From contig CAMDOO010000030.1 in assembly GCA_945903545.1 (NCBI GenBank), positions 1 through 37,113 of the forward strand: a stretch of 37,113 nucleotides of DNA, in the 5' to 3' direction. Shown here piece by piece: positions 7,279 to 16,058 of the stretch. How positions within the stretch are numbered: position 1 is the stretch's first letter; the number at the start of each line of letters is the position of its first letter. The DNA is from Opitutus sp. GAS368 (lineage in GTDB: Bacteria > Verrucomicrobiota > Verrucomicrobiia > Opitutales > Opitutaceae). The translations under genes and the position numbers were made by a program. The notes under the pieces were generated by a model. The model was not told where the DNA came from and did not search any database. It worked only from the letters and a program-made list of their open reading frames with translations.

Positions 7279-8307
7279 ATGAGCCCCGTCCGAATTTGGA
7301 GCCTTTTGGCGTGCCTTGCGCTGGCCGGGGTGGCGTGGGCGGCGGAGCCGGCGCCCGCCGACCTGCCCGCCTCCTTCACGCTGGTGCGGGCTCCGTGCGA
7401 CGACTTTTGCCCGGGCTACACCGTCTCGATCTCGAGCGATGGGACCGTGGTGTTCGACGGGCGCGAATGGGTGACGTGGCAGGGCTTGGCGACCAAGCAG
7501 GTGCCGGTGGCCCGGCTCGCGCCGCTCTTGCAGAAGCTGCGCGACATCAATTTCTGGCAGATCGACGGCAAGGGCGACGGGCGCGTCATGCTGCCCAACG
7601 GCACCGTCACGCTGACCCTCCCGCCCAATCGGCCGGTGTATTCCGTGACGGTTTTCCAGGGCGACAAATCCAAGCAGGTGCAGGGAATCACCGGCGGCCG
7701 CTACGCCGAGGGCGATCTCCCGGAGCTCATCGACCAGGTCGCGGACATCGCGGACTGGATCGAGCGCAGCACTCGCAAGTACGGCGACCCTGCCAGTGCC
7801 CGGGTCGCACCCGTGCCGCCGACCAGTGGAGTCGCGCTCGCCCTGCCTGCCACGCCGCAACCCGCGTCCCCGACCGTGCAGCCCTCGACCCCGCCTCCGG
7901 CCCCACGTTCCAACCGGGTCCTCACCGCCATCGTGGCGGCCCAGGGCAATCAAGGCATGGTCACCACCCCGGGACAGGCCCCGACACTCGTCGGGTCCAC
8001 GTCTGACGGCGGCAGCTTTGTCACCGCCCCGGGACAACCCCCGACCCGGGTCGTGCTCACGCCCGGTGGCGGCAGCATGATCATCACGTCCGGCGAGGCG
8101 CCGACCACCGTCATGCCGATTGCCGGCGGGGGAACCCTCATCACGCCCCCGGGCCAGCCGCCGTCGACGATGGTGCCCACCCCGGGCGGCGGCAGCACGA
8201 TCTACACGCCCGGCGAAGCTCCGACGATGGTCGTGCCCACCGCCGGCGGCGGGAGCATCATCTATGCGCCGGGCCAGCCTCCGGTTGTGGTTATGCCGAC
8301 GAATTAG
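7279..8307 (+). CDS. Exported DUF6438 protein with a six-copy 20-residue repeat tail
   Basis: The 342-residue product has a Sec signal peptide (about 1-21, cleavage near AWA). Residues 30-165 match DUF6438: FTLVRAPCDDFCPGYTVSIS with two conserved cysteines, then DGTVVFDGREWV. A proline-rich linker (about 175-215) leads to a tail of six near-identical 20-residue repeats, of the form GGG-S-x-I-x-x-PG(Q/E)(P/A)P-T-x-V-x-P-T, running to the C-terminus. The tail is probably an extended low-complexity surface segment, and repeat number may vary between strains. It is a single-gene unit. The function of DUF6438 is not established. Confidence 0.75.
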   Translation: MSPVRIWSLLACLALAGVAWAAEPAPADLPASFTLVRAPCDDFCPGYTVSISSDGTVVFDGREWVTWQGLATKQVPVARLAPLLQKLRDINFWQIDGKGDGRVMLPNGTVTLTLPPNRPVYSVTVFQGDKSKQVQGITGGRYAEGDLPELIDQVADIADWIERSTRKYGDPASARVAPVPPTSGVALALPATPQPASPTVQPSTPPPAPRSNRVLTAIVAAQGNQGMVTTPGQAPTLVGSTSDGGSFVTAPGQPPTRVVLTPGGGSMIITSGEAPTTVMPIAGGGTLITPPGQPPSTMVPTPGGGSTIYTPGEAPTMVVPTAGGGSIIYAPGQPPVVVMPTN

Positions 8308-8535
8308 ATCGGAGGGTCGGATGTTCAGAGGTTCGGACCCAAAATCTGGTTTTATCCGTTAGATCCGCGGTTAAAAAGGATCGGCACTCTGCGGTCCCTG
8401 CGCTCTCTGCGTGAAACAAACCGAGGATCGGAACCGCGATCCGTGAAATCCGCGGTCAAAACGGTTCGACGGCTGGAATCGGGGCCAGCCAAAACAGGAT
8501 TGATTCACCCGCGGTGACACCCCACGTTCCGCCTT
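8308..8535. other. Gene-free gap with repeat fragments
   Basis: It contains GGAGGGTCGGATGTTCAGAGG (8311-8331), TTTTATCCGTTAGATCCGCGG (8351-8371), and CTCTGCGGTCCCTGCGCTCTC (8388-8408), each from a repeat family found elsewhere in the window. No gene or terminator is evident. Confidence 0.6.
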
Positions 8536-8572
8536 CCCTGCTTCGCCCACTTGGGCTTCGCAGGGCAGGCCC
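8536..8572. repeat. tRNA-flanking hairpin, upstream copy
   Basis: CCCTGC, then TTCGCCCACTTGGGCTTC, then GCAGGG: outer arms pair (CCCTGC/GCAGGG) and an inner GCCC/GGGC stem forms around ACTT. It is followed by CAGGCC. A second copy at 8667-8701 directly repeats it on the other side of the tRNA with compensatory changes in the outer stem. Confidence 0.8.
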
Positions 8573-8592
8573 CTCCGCAAAGAGGGCGCAAT

Positions 8593-8669
8593 GGACGCTT
8601 AGCTCAGTTGGTTAGAGCACGTGCTTCACACGCACGGGGTCACAGGTTCGAGTCCTGTAGCGTCCACCA
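8593..8669 (+). tRNA. tRNA-Val (anticodon CAC), CCA encoded
   Basis: A complete cloverleaf: acceptor GGACGCT/AGCGTCC, D-arm AGCTCAGTTGGTTAGAGCA, anticodon stem CGTGC/GCACG with loop TTCACAC (anticodon CAC), and T-arm ACAGG-TTCGAGT-CCTGT. The 3' end ACCA is genomically encoded. CAC reads GUG valine codons. The gene sits between two direct-repeat hairpins, and its last six bases (CCACCA) belong to a 19-bp inverted repeat. Confidence 0.97.
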
Positions 8670-8763
8670 TGCTTCGCCCGTTGGGCTATGCATGGCAGGC
8701 CATTAAGTCGCAGGCCGGCAATTGGCGTCGCTGGCCCTGGAATTAACGGGCGAAGCATGGTGG
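8664..8763. repeat. 19-bp inverted repeat overlapping the tRNA 3' end
   Basis: The left arm CCACCATGCTTCGCCCGTT (8664-8682) includes the last bases of tRNA-Val. The right arm AACGGGCGAAGCATGGTGG (8745-8763) is its perfect complement. The 62-nt interior includes the rest of the second covarying hairpin (GCCCGTTGGGC, closing GCATGG). Overlap of a palindromic arm with a tRNA 3' end is the position at which integrating or homing elements often sit. Confidence 0.85.
8667..8701. repeat. tRNA-flanking hairpin, downstream copy
   Basis: CCATGC, then TTCGCCCGTTGGGCTAT, then GCATGG, followed by CAGGCC. Relative to 8536-8572 the outer stem changes from CCCTGC/GCAGGG to CCATGC/GCATGG, so both arms changed together and pairing is kept. 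Confidence 0.8.
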
Positions 8764-8820
8764 CCCTGCGAAACCTTCTAGGTGAAGCGGGGCGTAGCCT
8801 TTAGGCGAAGCGGGGCTGCA
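8764..8820. repeat. GGCGAAGCGGGGC tandem repeat tract before the GIY-YIG gene
   Basis: Near-tandem units CTTCTAGGTGAAGCGGGGCG and CTTTAGGCGAAGCGGGGC (period about 22 bp) follow the tRNA inverted repeat. They share the core of the tRNA-flanking hairpins, GGCGAAGC. Confidence 0.65.
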
Positions 8821-8864
8821 GATCGAAGGGGTTCGCATCTCAAAAAAGTACCCGTTCGGCCACT

Positions 8865-8898
8865 TTCAGTGAAAGATTCGCCCCATTCTTTCCGTTCT
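8865..8898 (+). promoter_or_regulatory. Shared 34-bp upstream motif, copy 1 (GIY-YIG gene)
   Basis: TTCAGTGAAAGATTCGCCCC, then ATTCTTTCCGTTCT, ending 10 nt before the GIY-YIG ATG. The same pattern, same orientation relative to the gene, precedes comEC (17698-17731) and the intact GxxExxY gene (27710-27743). Invariant cores are AGTGAAAGAT and CGTTCT. It could be a promoter, an operator, or a dispersed repeat. Confidence 0.55.
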
Positions 8899-8908
8899 CA
8901 GGGGTGCC

Positions 8909-9151
8909 ATGACTTACGTCTATTTGCTCCGAAGCGAATCTCATCCCGATCAAACCTACATCGGCTTCACCCGTGACCTGCGCACCCGTCTTGCCGCGCA
9001 CAACGCCGGCCTGGGCAAGCACACGGCGAAACACCGTCCTTGGCATCTCGTCACCTACGTCGCTTTCAGCAACCCCTCCCGGTCCCTTGCATTCGAAGCC
9101 TACCTGAAATCCCATTCAGGAATCGCGTTCGCCAGAAAACGCCTGTGGTGA
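8909..9151 (+). CDS. Single-domain GIY-YIG nuclease
   Basis: The 80-residue protein is a minimal GIY-YIG domain: YVYLLRS (first strand, GIY equivalent), TYIGFTRDLRTRLAAHNAG (YIG strand and catalytic-helix Arg), WHLVTYVAF, and FEAYLKSHSG with the conserved metal-binding Glu. This resembles the stand-alone YhbQ-like class (UvrC-type catalytic fold), with no added DNA-binding domain. By family it would cut DNA with a single metal ion. The gene follows tRNA-Val and a tract of covarying hairpins; a purine-rich GGGG sits 5-8 nt before the ATG. Its position suggests a role with those palindromic repeats rather than housekeeping repair; this is inference. Confidence 0.85.
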   Translation: MTYVYLLRSESHPDQTYIGFTRDLRTRLAAHNAGLGKHTAKHRPWHLVTYVAFSNPSRSLAFEAYLKSHSGIAFARKRLW

Positions 9152-9290
9152 TTGCCACTCGCCCACGCTTGCCATTTTCGTTGATTCTCCATCGTAAAAC
9201 AGCCGGCAAAGTAACCGGCAGAAAATGATAGTGATCATTTGATGGAAAAGTTTTAAGTGGCTCATTGATGGGATCTAGTGGTCTTGACTA

Positions 9291-9338
9291 ACCGGCAAAA
9301 GAACCGGCAAAAGAACCGGCAAAATGACCGGCAGAATA
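9291..9338. repeat. Four tandem 12-bp units ACCGGCAAAAGA
   Basis: Units at 9291, 9303, 9315 and 9327 read ACCGGCAAAAGA twice, then ACCGGCAAAATG and ACCGGCAGAATA. Two more diverged units lie at 9201-9224. The period is a multiple of three, so a reading frame passes through as Asn-Arg-Gln-Lys repeats. Exact copies suggest recent slippage. Confidence 0.85.
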
Positions 9339-9340
9339 AG

Positions 9341-9508
9341 ATGCTCTCAAAGACAGCCATCGAACCTGCCATTCCCACCCAAAGGCTTGAGCCGTTGGAA
9401 CATTTGGCCAGCACCGTCCTGGAGTCATCCGCGCGGCTTTCGGCCAAGATCCGCGAACCACTGCGCGCGGATCTGGCTGAAATCACGCGATGGATGCACG
9501 AAGGTTGA
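9341..9508 (+). CDS. Doubtful small ORF, possible Fic N-terminal remnant
   Basis: A 55-residue frame from ATG at 9341; a GTG at 9278 would extend it through the 12-bp repeats. The sequence EPLEHLASTVLESSARLSAKIREPLRADLAEITRWMHEG loosely resembles the helical N-terminal region of Fic-domain proteins, which ends near the SNxIEG motif, but no Fic catalytic motif follows. It may be a truncated remnant or chance. It lacks a convincing ribosome binding site. Confidence 0.25.
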   Translation: MLSKTAIEPAIPTQRLEPLEHLASTVLESSARLSAKIREPLRADLAEITRWMHEG

Positions 9509-9648
9509 CGGTGGGTCGTTTCGACCCGGCCCCCGGGCGGATGGCGGATGGTTTGGGGTCAATCCGACGGGGTTGGGACGCTCCTTGTGGATAAAATTGG
9601 GGATTTCGCAGGGCCCGGCGGCGAGCGGAGTCGCCGCCCTACCGGGAC

Positions 9649-9680
9649 AAAAAAGGCGCGGGGGCCGAAGCCGCCGCGCC
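9649..9680 (-). terminator. Rho-independent terminator of the DUF2911 gene
   Basis: On minus, GGCGCGG-C-GGC, tetraloop TTCG, GCC-C-CCGCGCC, then TTTTTT. The stem is strong with one C-C mismatch, has a stable UUCG loop and a run of six T. It ends 24 nt past the DUF2911 stop. Confidence 0.85.
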
Positions 9681-9703
9681 GGGGAGGGAAGGGGGAAGCG
9701 GGT

Positions 9704-10465
9704 TTACTGCTTCACCTGGAAGTCCACCGCGAACTGGGTGGCTTCCCACATGATCTTGAGCTTCACGGTCGGGTTGACCGGGGCCGGCGGGGCGCCTTCG
9801 GCCGGGGCGGGGGCCGGGACGTTCTCGAAGGCCATCGCGAACTGCTCGTTGGCGGGGGTCAGCACCGTCTTCACGAGGTCGACCTTCGCCACGTCGGTGG
9901 TGGTGTCGACCGGGATGCCCCACTTGCCGATGTTCTTGCTGAACACCAGCTGGGAGGCGCCGGTCTCGACCGGCATCATGTAGAGGGTGTAGCTGCCGGC
10001 GGGAACCGTGACGCTGCCGCCGAAGACGAGGTCGACCGGCGTGACCAGCAGGGTGGCCTCATCGGAACCGAGGCGCCAGGCGGCGCCGTACGGGACCAGG
10101 CCGCCCCAGATCTTGCGCAGCTCGGTCGAGTTCGGCGCCTTCGTGTAGGGCCGGCCGTAGGTGATCGAGACCACGCGGTTGCTGATATTGGCACTGATGG
10201 TCTCGTGCGGGCTCACGCGACCCGTCGATCCCTGCTGGATGCCCACGCCGCGTCCGCGTCCGCCACCGCGGGCGCCGCCACCCATGCCACCGCGTCCGCC
10301 GCCGGGGCCACCGGGACCGCCCCCACCCGGACCACCGGGGCCGCCGGGTTGCATCTGGGGAGCGCCACCAGACGCAGGGGGTTGTCCGCCAGGGGCGGGT
10401 TGGGCGTAGACACTGGCCGCCGCCAGGGAGGCGAGGGCGAGGAGGAGGCGGATGGGTTTATTCAT
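9704..10465 (-). CDS. Exported DUF2911 protein with Gly/Pro-rich N-terminal tract
   Basis: The 253-residue product has a signal peptide (about 1-21, ending SVYA), followed by a low-complexity tract of PGG and RGG repeats (about 25-75), then a DUF2911 domain: ISITYGRP-like VVSITYGRPYTKAPNSTEL, IWGGLVPYGAAWRLGSDEAT, and VPAGSYTLYMMP. DUF2911 proteins are exported beta-rich proteins of unknown function, common in Bacteroidota and Verrucomicrobiota. It is monocistronic and ends in a strong terminator. The glycine tract is longer than in a typical family member and probably acts as a flexible linker. Confidence 0.85.
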   Translation of the reverse strand: MNKPIRLLLALASLAAASVYAQPAPGGQPPASGGAPQMQPGGPGGPGGGGPGGPGGGRGGMGGGARGGGRGRGVGIQQGSTGRVSPHETISANISNRVVSITYGRPYTKAPNSTELRKIWGGLVPYGAAWRLGSDEATLLVTPVDLVFGGSVTVPAGSYTLYMMPVETGASQLVFSKNIGKWGIPVDTTTDVAKVDLVKTVLTPANEQFAMAFENVPAPAPAEGAPPAPVNPTVKLKIMWEATQFAVDFQVKQ

Positions 10466-10498
10466 GGAAGGAAAATCATGGGCCCGCGGTGCGGGCCG

Positions 10499-10567
10499 GA
10501 GATGGGAGATCGGAGATGGGGGGCGGGGGCATTTCAGATTTCAAATTTCAGATTTGAGATTTGAGAT
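10499..10567. repeat. Two short-period repeats upstream of the DUF2911 gene
   Basis: GAGATGGGAGATCGGAGATG (10499-10518) is the GGAGAT family also found inside the S41 and gcvP genes. ATTTCAGATTTCAAATTTCA (10531-10550), continuing to 10567, is the family also found inside the TPR-like lipoprotein gene. Both lie within about 100 bp of the start codon. Confidence 0.8.
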
Positions 10568-10640
10568 GGCCGGTGCAGCCGGCGCGGCGGGGCTTATGGC
10601 TGGGAGATTACACTACGGTAACTATTCCGTTGGCCAGAGG

Positions 10641-10965
10641 GTTTTTGCCGTGTTGGCACAGAGAACATCGAGGTCGGATGGATAAGCTCGGAAACCAAAA
10701 CCGGATTGGTGGCACGCCAAGATCGCGCTGCGCGCCAAGGCAAAGGACGAGCCAAGGTCGATCCACCAGGATGCTGCCCCAAACCTTGGCCTGGTCTTTG
10801 TCCTGGCCTGCAAGGCCTCCTTGGCGTGAACCAAGCCGGAATTTATTCGCACAGCGAATTCAGCTGAATTGGGGCTCGAAACCCAAAGCTCTGAACTCTG
10901 AACCCAAAACAGTTACCTGAGGCTCGGGCTCTGCGAGCTCTGGGCCTCCGTGGCAAAAACAGGTT
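10641..10965 (+). repeat. Long repeat, copy 1 (inverted partner at 17785-18094)
   Basis: About 320 bp that match the reverse complement of 17785-18094 at near 90% by eye, including GGTCGGATGGAT, GTGGCACGCCAAGATCGCGC, GCCCCAAACCTTGGCCTGG, CTTGGCGTGAACCAAGCCGG and AATTGGGGCTCGAAACCC. It has nested inverted repeats (TTGGCAC...CCAAGG against CCTTGGCGTG). No coding function is seen. Confidence 0.85.
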
Positions 10966-11029
10966 CGTGATCGATCTGCCGGGGGAGAGACTGCTCGTTC
11001 ACGCTCGCAGCCAACGATCCCTGTCAATC

Positions 11030-11059
11030 GCGGCCGCCTCGTCGAGGCAGCCCTACCTT
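11030..11059 (+). repeat. TAGGG-flanked hairpin, copy with core GCCTCGTCGAGGC
   Basis: CGCGGCC, palindromic core GCCTCGTCGAGGC, then AGCCCTACCTT. Related hairpins at 19484-19519 and 19665-19692 keep the flanks but have different, still self-complementary cores. Confidence 0.75.
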
Positions 11060-11069
11060 AAGTCCACGG

Positions 11070-11768
11070 TTAAACAGGCTTTTTCCGGCGGGAGAAGGTC
11101 CGGCAGATCCCGCAGGTGTGGCCGTCGCAGCCACGGGCGGTGCAGTGCTCGCGGCCGTAGAAGATGATCCGCAGGTGGAGCTGGTTCCAGTGCGCGGTGG
11201 GGAAGAGCGCCTTCAGGTCGCGCTCGGTCTGCTCGACGTTTTTCGCGGCGCTGAGCCGCCAGCGCTTCGCGAGGCGGTGGATGTGGGTGTCGACCGGGAA
11301 GGCCGGCACGCCGAAGGCCTGCGCCATCACCACGCTCGCGGTCTTGTGGCCGACGCCTGGGAGGGTCTCCAACTCGGCGAAGGTGCGCGGGACTTGGCCG
11401 CCGTGATGCTCCACCAGGAGGCGCGAGAGGCCCGCGATCGCCCTGGCCTTGGACGGCGCGAGGCCGCAGGTGCGGATGAGGCCGAGGATCTCGTCGACCG
11501 GCACGGTCGCCATCTTCTGTGGCGTGTCGGCGCGAGCAAAGAGGGCGGGGGTGACCAGGTTGACGCGCTTGTCGGTGCACTGGGCCGAGAGCAGCACGGC
11601 GATGAGCAGCGTGAAGGGATCGCGATGGTCCAGCGGGACGGGGGTCTCCGGATAAAGCGCGGCCAGCCGGCGGTCCACGTAGGCCGCCCGGGCGGCGCGG
11701 TTGGAGTAGGGGTGGGCGGCGGCCAGCGGTGGGAGGTGGTCAATGTCAGCAGCGCCGATGGCGATCAA
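11070..11768 (-). CDS. nth: Endonuclease III (DNA glycosylase/AP lyase)
   Basis: The 232-residue product removes oxidised pyrimidines in base-excision repair. Motifs: LLIAVLLSAQCTDKRVN, helix-hairpin-helix LPGVGHKTASVV with the catalytic Lys, and FPVDTHIHRLAKR with the catalytic Asp. The C-terminal cysteine cluster is HCTARGCDGHTCGIC, which differs from the classical C-x6-C-x2-C-x5-C spacing of the [4Fe-4S] loop and lacks the last Cys; Nth proteins of this broad group may differ here. The first in-frame start is a TTG at 11768; a GTG at 11675 would give 201 residues, so the start is uncertain. A repeat block lies immediately upstream. Confidence 0.9.
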   Translation of the reverse strand: MIAIGAADIDHLPPLAAAHPYSNRAARAAYVDRRLAALYPETPVPLDHRDPFTLLIAVLLSAQCTDKRVNLVTPALFARADTPQKMATVPVDEILGLIRTCGLAPSKARAIAGLSRLLVEHHGGQVPRTFAELETLPGVGHKTASVVMAQAFGVPAFPVDTHIHRLAKRWRLSAAKNVEQTERDLKALFPTAHWNQLHLRIIFYGREHCTARGCDGHTCGICRTFSRRKKPV

Positions 11769-11769
11769 G

Positions 11770-11868
11770 GGTGGAGGGTCGGAGGATCTGAGGTTCAGAG
11801 GAGCGGAGGTTCAGATGCTCAGATCCTCGGGCCTTCAGACGCTCTGAATCTCCGATCCTCCGACCCTC
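11770..11868. repeat. GGAGGGTCGGAGG inverted-pair repeat
   Basis: GGAGGGTCGGAGGATC (11772-11787) and GATCCTCCGACCCTCCGG (11852-11869) form the ends. The inside iterates 8-9-nt units such as GAGGTTCA, GCTCAGATCC and GCTCTGAATC. It fills the divergent gap between nth and gcvP, so both promoters must lie in or beside it. Confidence 0.75.
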
Positions 11869-11984
11869 CGGATTTCCCTGCCGGCAACAGCCCCACTTCG
11901 GGCCCGCGGGTGCCGGGCTAATGTCGGGGGTAAACTCCAGAACGCGGTTGCGCGGCCAACCTTGCCTCCTACGTTCACGAACGC

Positions 11985-14891
<2,907 letters not shown>

Positions 14892-14897
<6 letters not shown>

Positions 14898-14911
14898 CGC
14901 TTGGCGTCAGG
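14892..14911 (+). terminator. Possible 3'-end hairpin of gcvP
   Basis: CCTGACGCTTGGCGTCAGG forms an 8-bp stem with a tiny loop over the gcvP stop codon. No T-run follows, so termination would not be classical. Confidence 0.35.
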
Positions 14912-14916
14912 CGAAG

Positions 14917-14950
14917 AGGGCGGAGGGCGGACGACGGAGGGCGGAGCGGG
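14917..14950. repeat. GGGCGGAGGGCGGACGACGG short-period repeat
   Basis: Array of GGGCGGA-type 8-nt units, the intergenic counterpart of the insertion at 14198-14235 in gcvP. Confidence 0.7.
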
Positions 14951-14952
14951 CT

Positions 14953-15084
14953 TTAAACCCGGCGCTGCCAGTGCCGTTCGTGGCGCGCAGCATGCACCAC
15001 GCAAGCGACGATAACGGGGTGGGTCGATTCGCTCACTTCGTAGACCACGCGAAAGGGAACCGGTTCGTCAGTCTCCAGCGGAGG
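14953..15084 (-). pseudogene. RelE/ParE-type toxin remnant (C-terminal part only)
   Basis: The terminal residues PFRVVYEVSESTHPVIVACVVHAARH resemble the last two beta strands of RelE/ParE toxins (pattern FRVVYxV...V.V.AVxHxxR). The upstream frame becomes unrelated sequence shared with the next gene's downstream region, and neither the N-terminal helices nor an antitoxin gene is present. It is probably a decayed toxin gene, with no start codon or ribosome binding site I can support. Confidence 0.55.
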
Positions 15085-15154
15085 TCCTATTCCGGATGCG
15101 TTTGCCGGGAGTTCAGGCGGGGATTTACCCCAAGTTCGTCCCCGACCCGGATGA

Positions 15155-15439
15155 CTACTTCGCGCGGCGGACGCGTTCCTTCTCGTCCTCGCGTTCTTCC
15201 TCGAGGCGGCTGCGCTCGCTGGAGAGCTGCTTCTGGATCTTCCCGATCTCGTCGGCCTTGCCGTCGGCATAGGCGTCGTTGAGCTGCTTCTTCAGGAAGA
15301 TCTCCCGCTCGGCCAACTTGCCCTGATAGACGCGGTCGATCTCCGCGAGCCGGGCCTTCTGCTCCGCGGTGACGGGCTTGCCGGCGGCGGGGTCGGACTT
15401 GGCCAGGCGTTCCATCGCGAGTTCGTAGGCGCTTTTCAT
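15155..15439 (-). CDS. Small coiled-coil protein of unknown function
   Basis: The 94-residue product starts at MKSAYELAMERLAKSDP; a longer version from 15475 adds residues with little support. The sequence is charged and helical: LTAEQ-like VTAEQKARLAEIDRVYQGKLAEREIFLKKQL, then QLSSERSRLEEEREDEKERVRR, with heptad-like leucines typical of a coiled coil. No signal peptide or membrane segment is present. I recall similar small proteins in Opitutaceae but no function. It stands alone between a toxin remnant and a broken GxxExxY gene. Confidence 0.75.
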   Translation of the reverse strand: MKSAYELAMERLAKSDPAAGKPVTAEQKARLAEIDRVYQGKLAEREIFLKKQLNDAYADGKADEIGKIQKQLSSERSRLEEEREDEKERVRRAK

Positions 15440-15523
15440 GGCGAGATCTTTGGCGGCGATGTCCGGGGAACACACGCCGAAATGGGGGTTATTTTTAACC
15501 GCGGATTTAACGGATTACGCGGA

Positions 15524-16018
15524 TTAGGGGAGTTGGCGGACGATCCTCTTCCAGCGGAGACCGGCAGGTTTGAAGTTCAGGTTCAGGGCGGTTTCCAGGC
15601 CCGTGATTCGAAGATATCGAATCATTTGGGCAATGTGTGCCTCGTTGAATTCCGCGACGACCTTGGTGTCTGCAATCACTTTCCCGTCGACGATAAGATC
15701 CGGGATCAGGTCGCCGATCTTCGTGCCGTCGTAGAGCACCGGGAAAGCCCGCTGCTGTTCCACCCTGTGGCCACACTTGGTTAGCTCCAAGACTAGAGCG
15801 GTTTCAAAAATACTGTAGCCGGCGTCGTTGACCCCGGTGCCTGCGGACCGGGAATGAAGAAGGGCAGACCGGGGTCAACGACCCCGGCTACAGAAATCTT
15901 TAAAATGCTCTAGCGCCCGCTCGTACAACTTTTCACCCAAGCCGGGTTTTAGCCGCGTCGACACCGTCATGGCCGCCCCAATGATCTGCCCCGTCAGTTT
16001 TTCTTCAATGGGATCCAT
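15524..16018 (-). pseudogene. GxxExxY protein gene disrupted by a MITE
   Basis: The N-terminal part (MDPIEEKLTGQIIGAAMTV, LKPGLGEKLYERAL) and C-terminal part (VLELTKCGHRVEQQRAFPVLY, then DLIPDLIVDGKVIADTKVV) are in the same frame, separated by a 113-bp element plus a 4-bp duplication (117 bp, 39 codons). Removing these restores a 125-residue protein, the usual length of the GxxExxY/PDDEXK_3 family. The insert brings an in-frame TGA 11 codons in. The signature is G-EKL-Y rather than G-xxE-xxY, and the family E is carried as GLGEKLYERAL. An intact relative is at 27275-27658. Confidence 0.9.
15797..15909. mobile_element. 113-bp MITE with CTAG target duplication
   Basis: Flanked by CTAG at 15793-15796 and 15910-15913. 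The terminal inverted repeats are about 42 bp. Inward from each end the first bases read AGCGGTTTCAAAAATACTG and AGCATTTTAAAGATTTCTG, and both then continue TAGCCGG, (C/G)GTCGTTGACCCCGGT. The centre is 25-30 bp of unrelated sequence, with no reading frame. Removal restores the host gene exactly. A related CTGTAGCCGGGGTCGGTGAC palindrome lies at 25803-25861. Confidence 0.9.
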
Positions 16019-16058
16019 CCGTGTAATCCTTTAAATCCGCGGTTAAAAAACTCCGGGG

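Larger units (their letters stand above)
9152..9648. other. Gene-poor gap with CCGGCAAA repeats
   Basis: After the GIY-YIG stop there are two blocks of a 12-bp CCGGCAAA repeat (9201-9224, 9291-9338), a small doubtful reading frame (9341-9508), and a hairpin (9617-9638: GGCGGCGA, loop GCGGAG, TCGCCGCC, then CTACC) of the TAGGG-flanked type. Confidence 0.6.

Noticed and set aside
8782-8976. Small plus-strand ORF before the GIY-YIG gene
   Set aside because: It translates repeat sequence and overlaps the GIY-YIG start in another frame; no ribosome binding site or homology is recognised.
11869-11984. Glycine riboswitch upstream of gcvP
   Set aside because: The leader is only about 115 nt, mostly repeat-derived, and I see no tandem glycine aptamer features.
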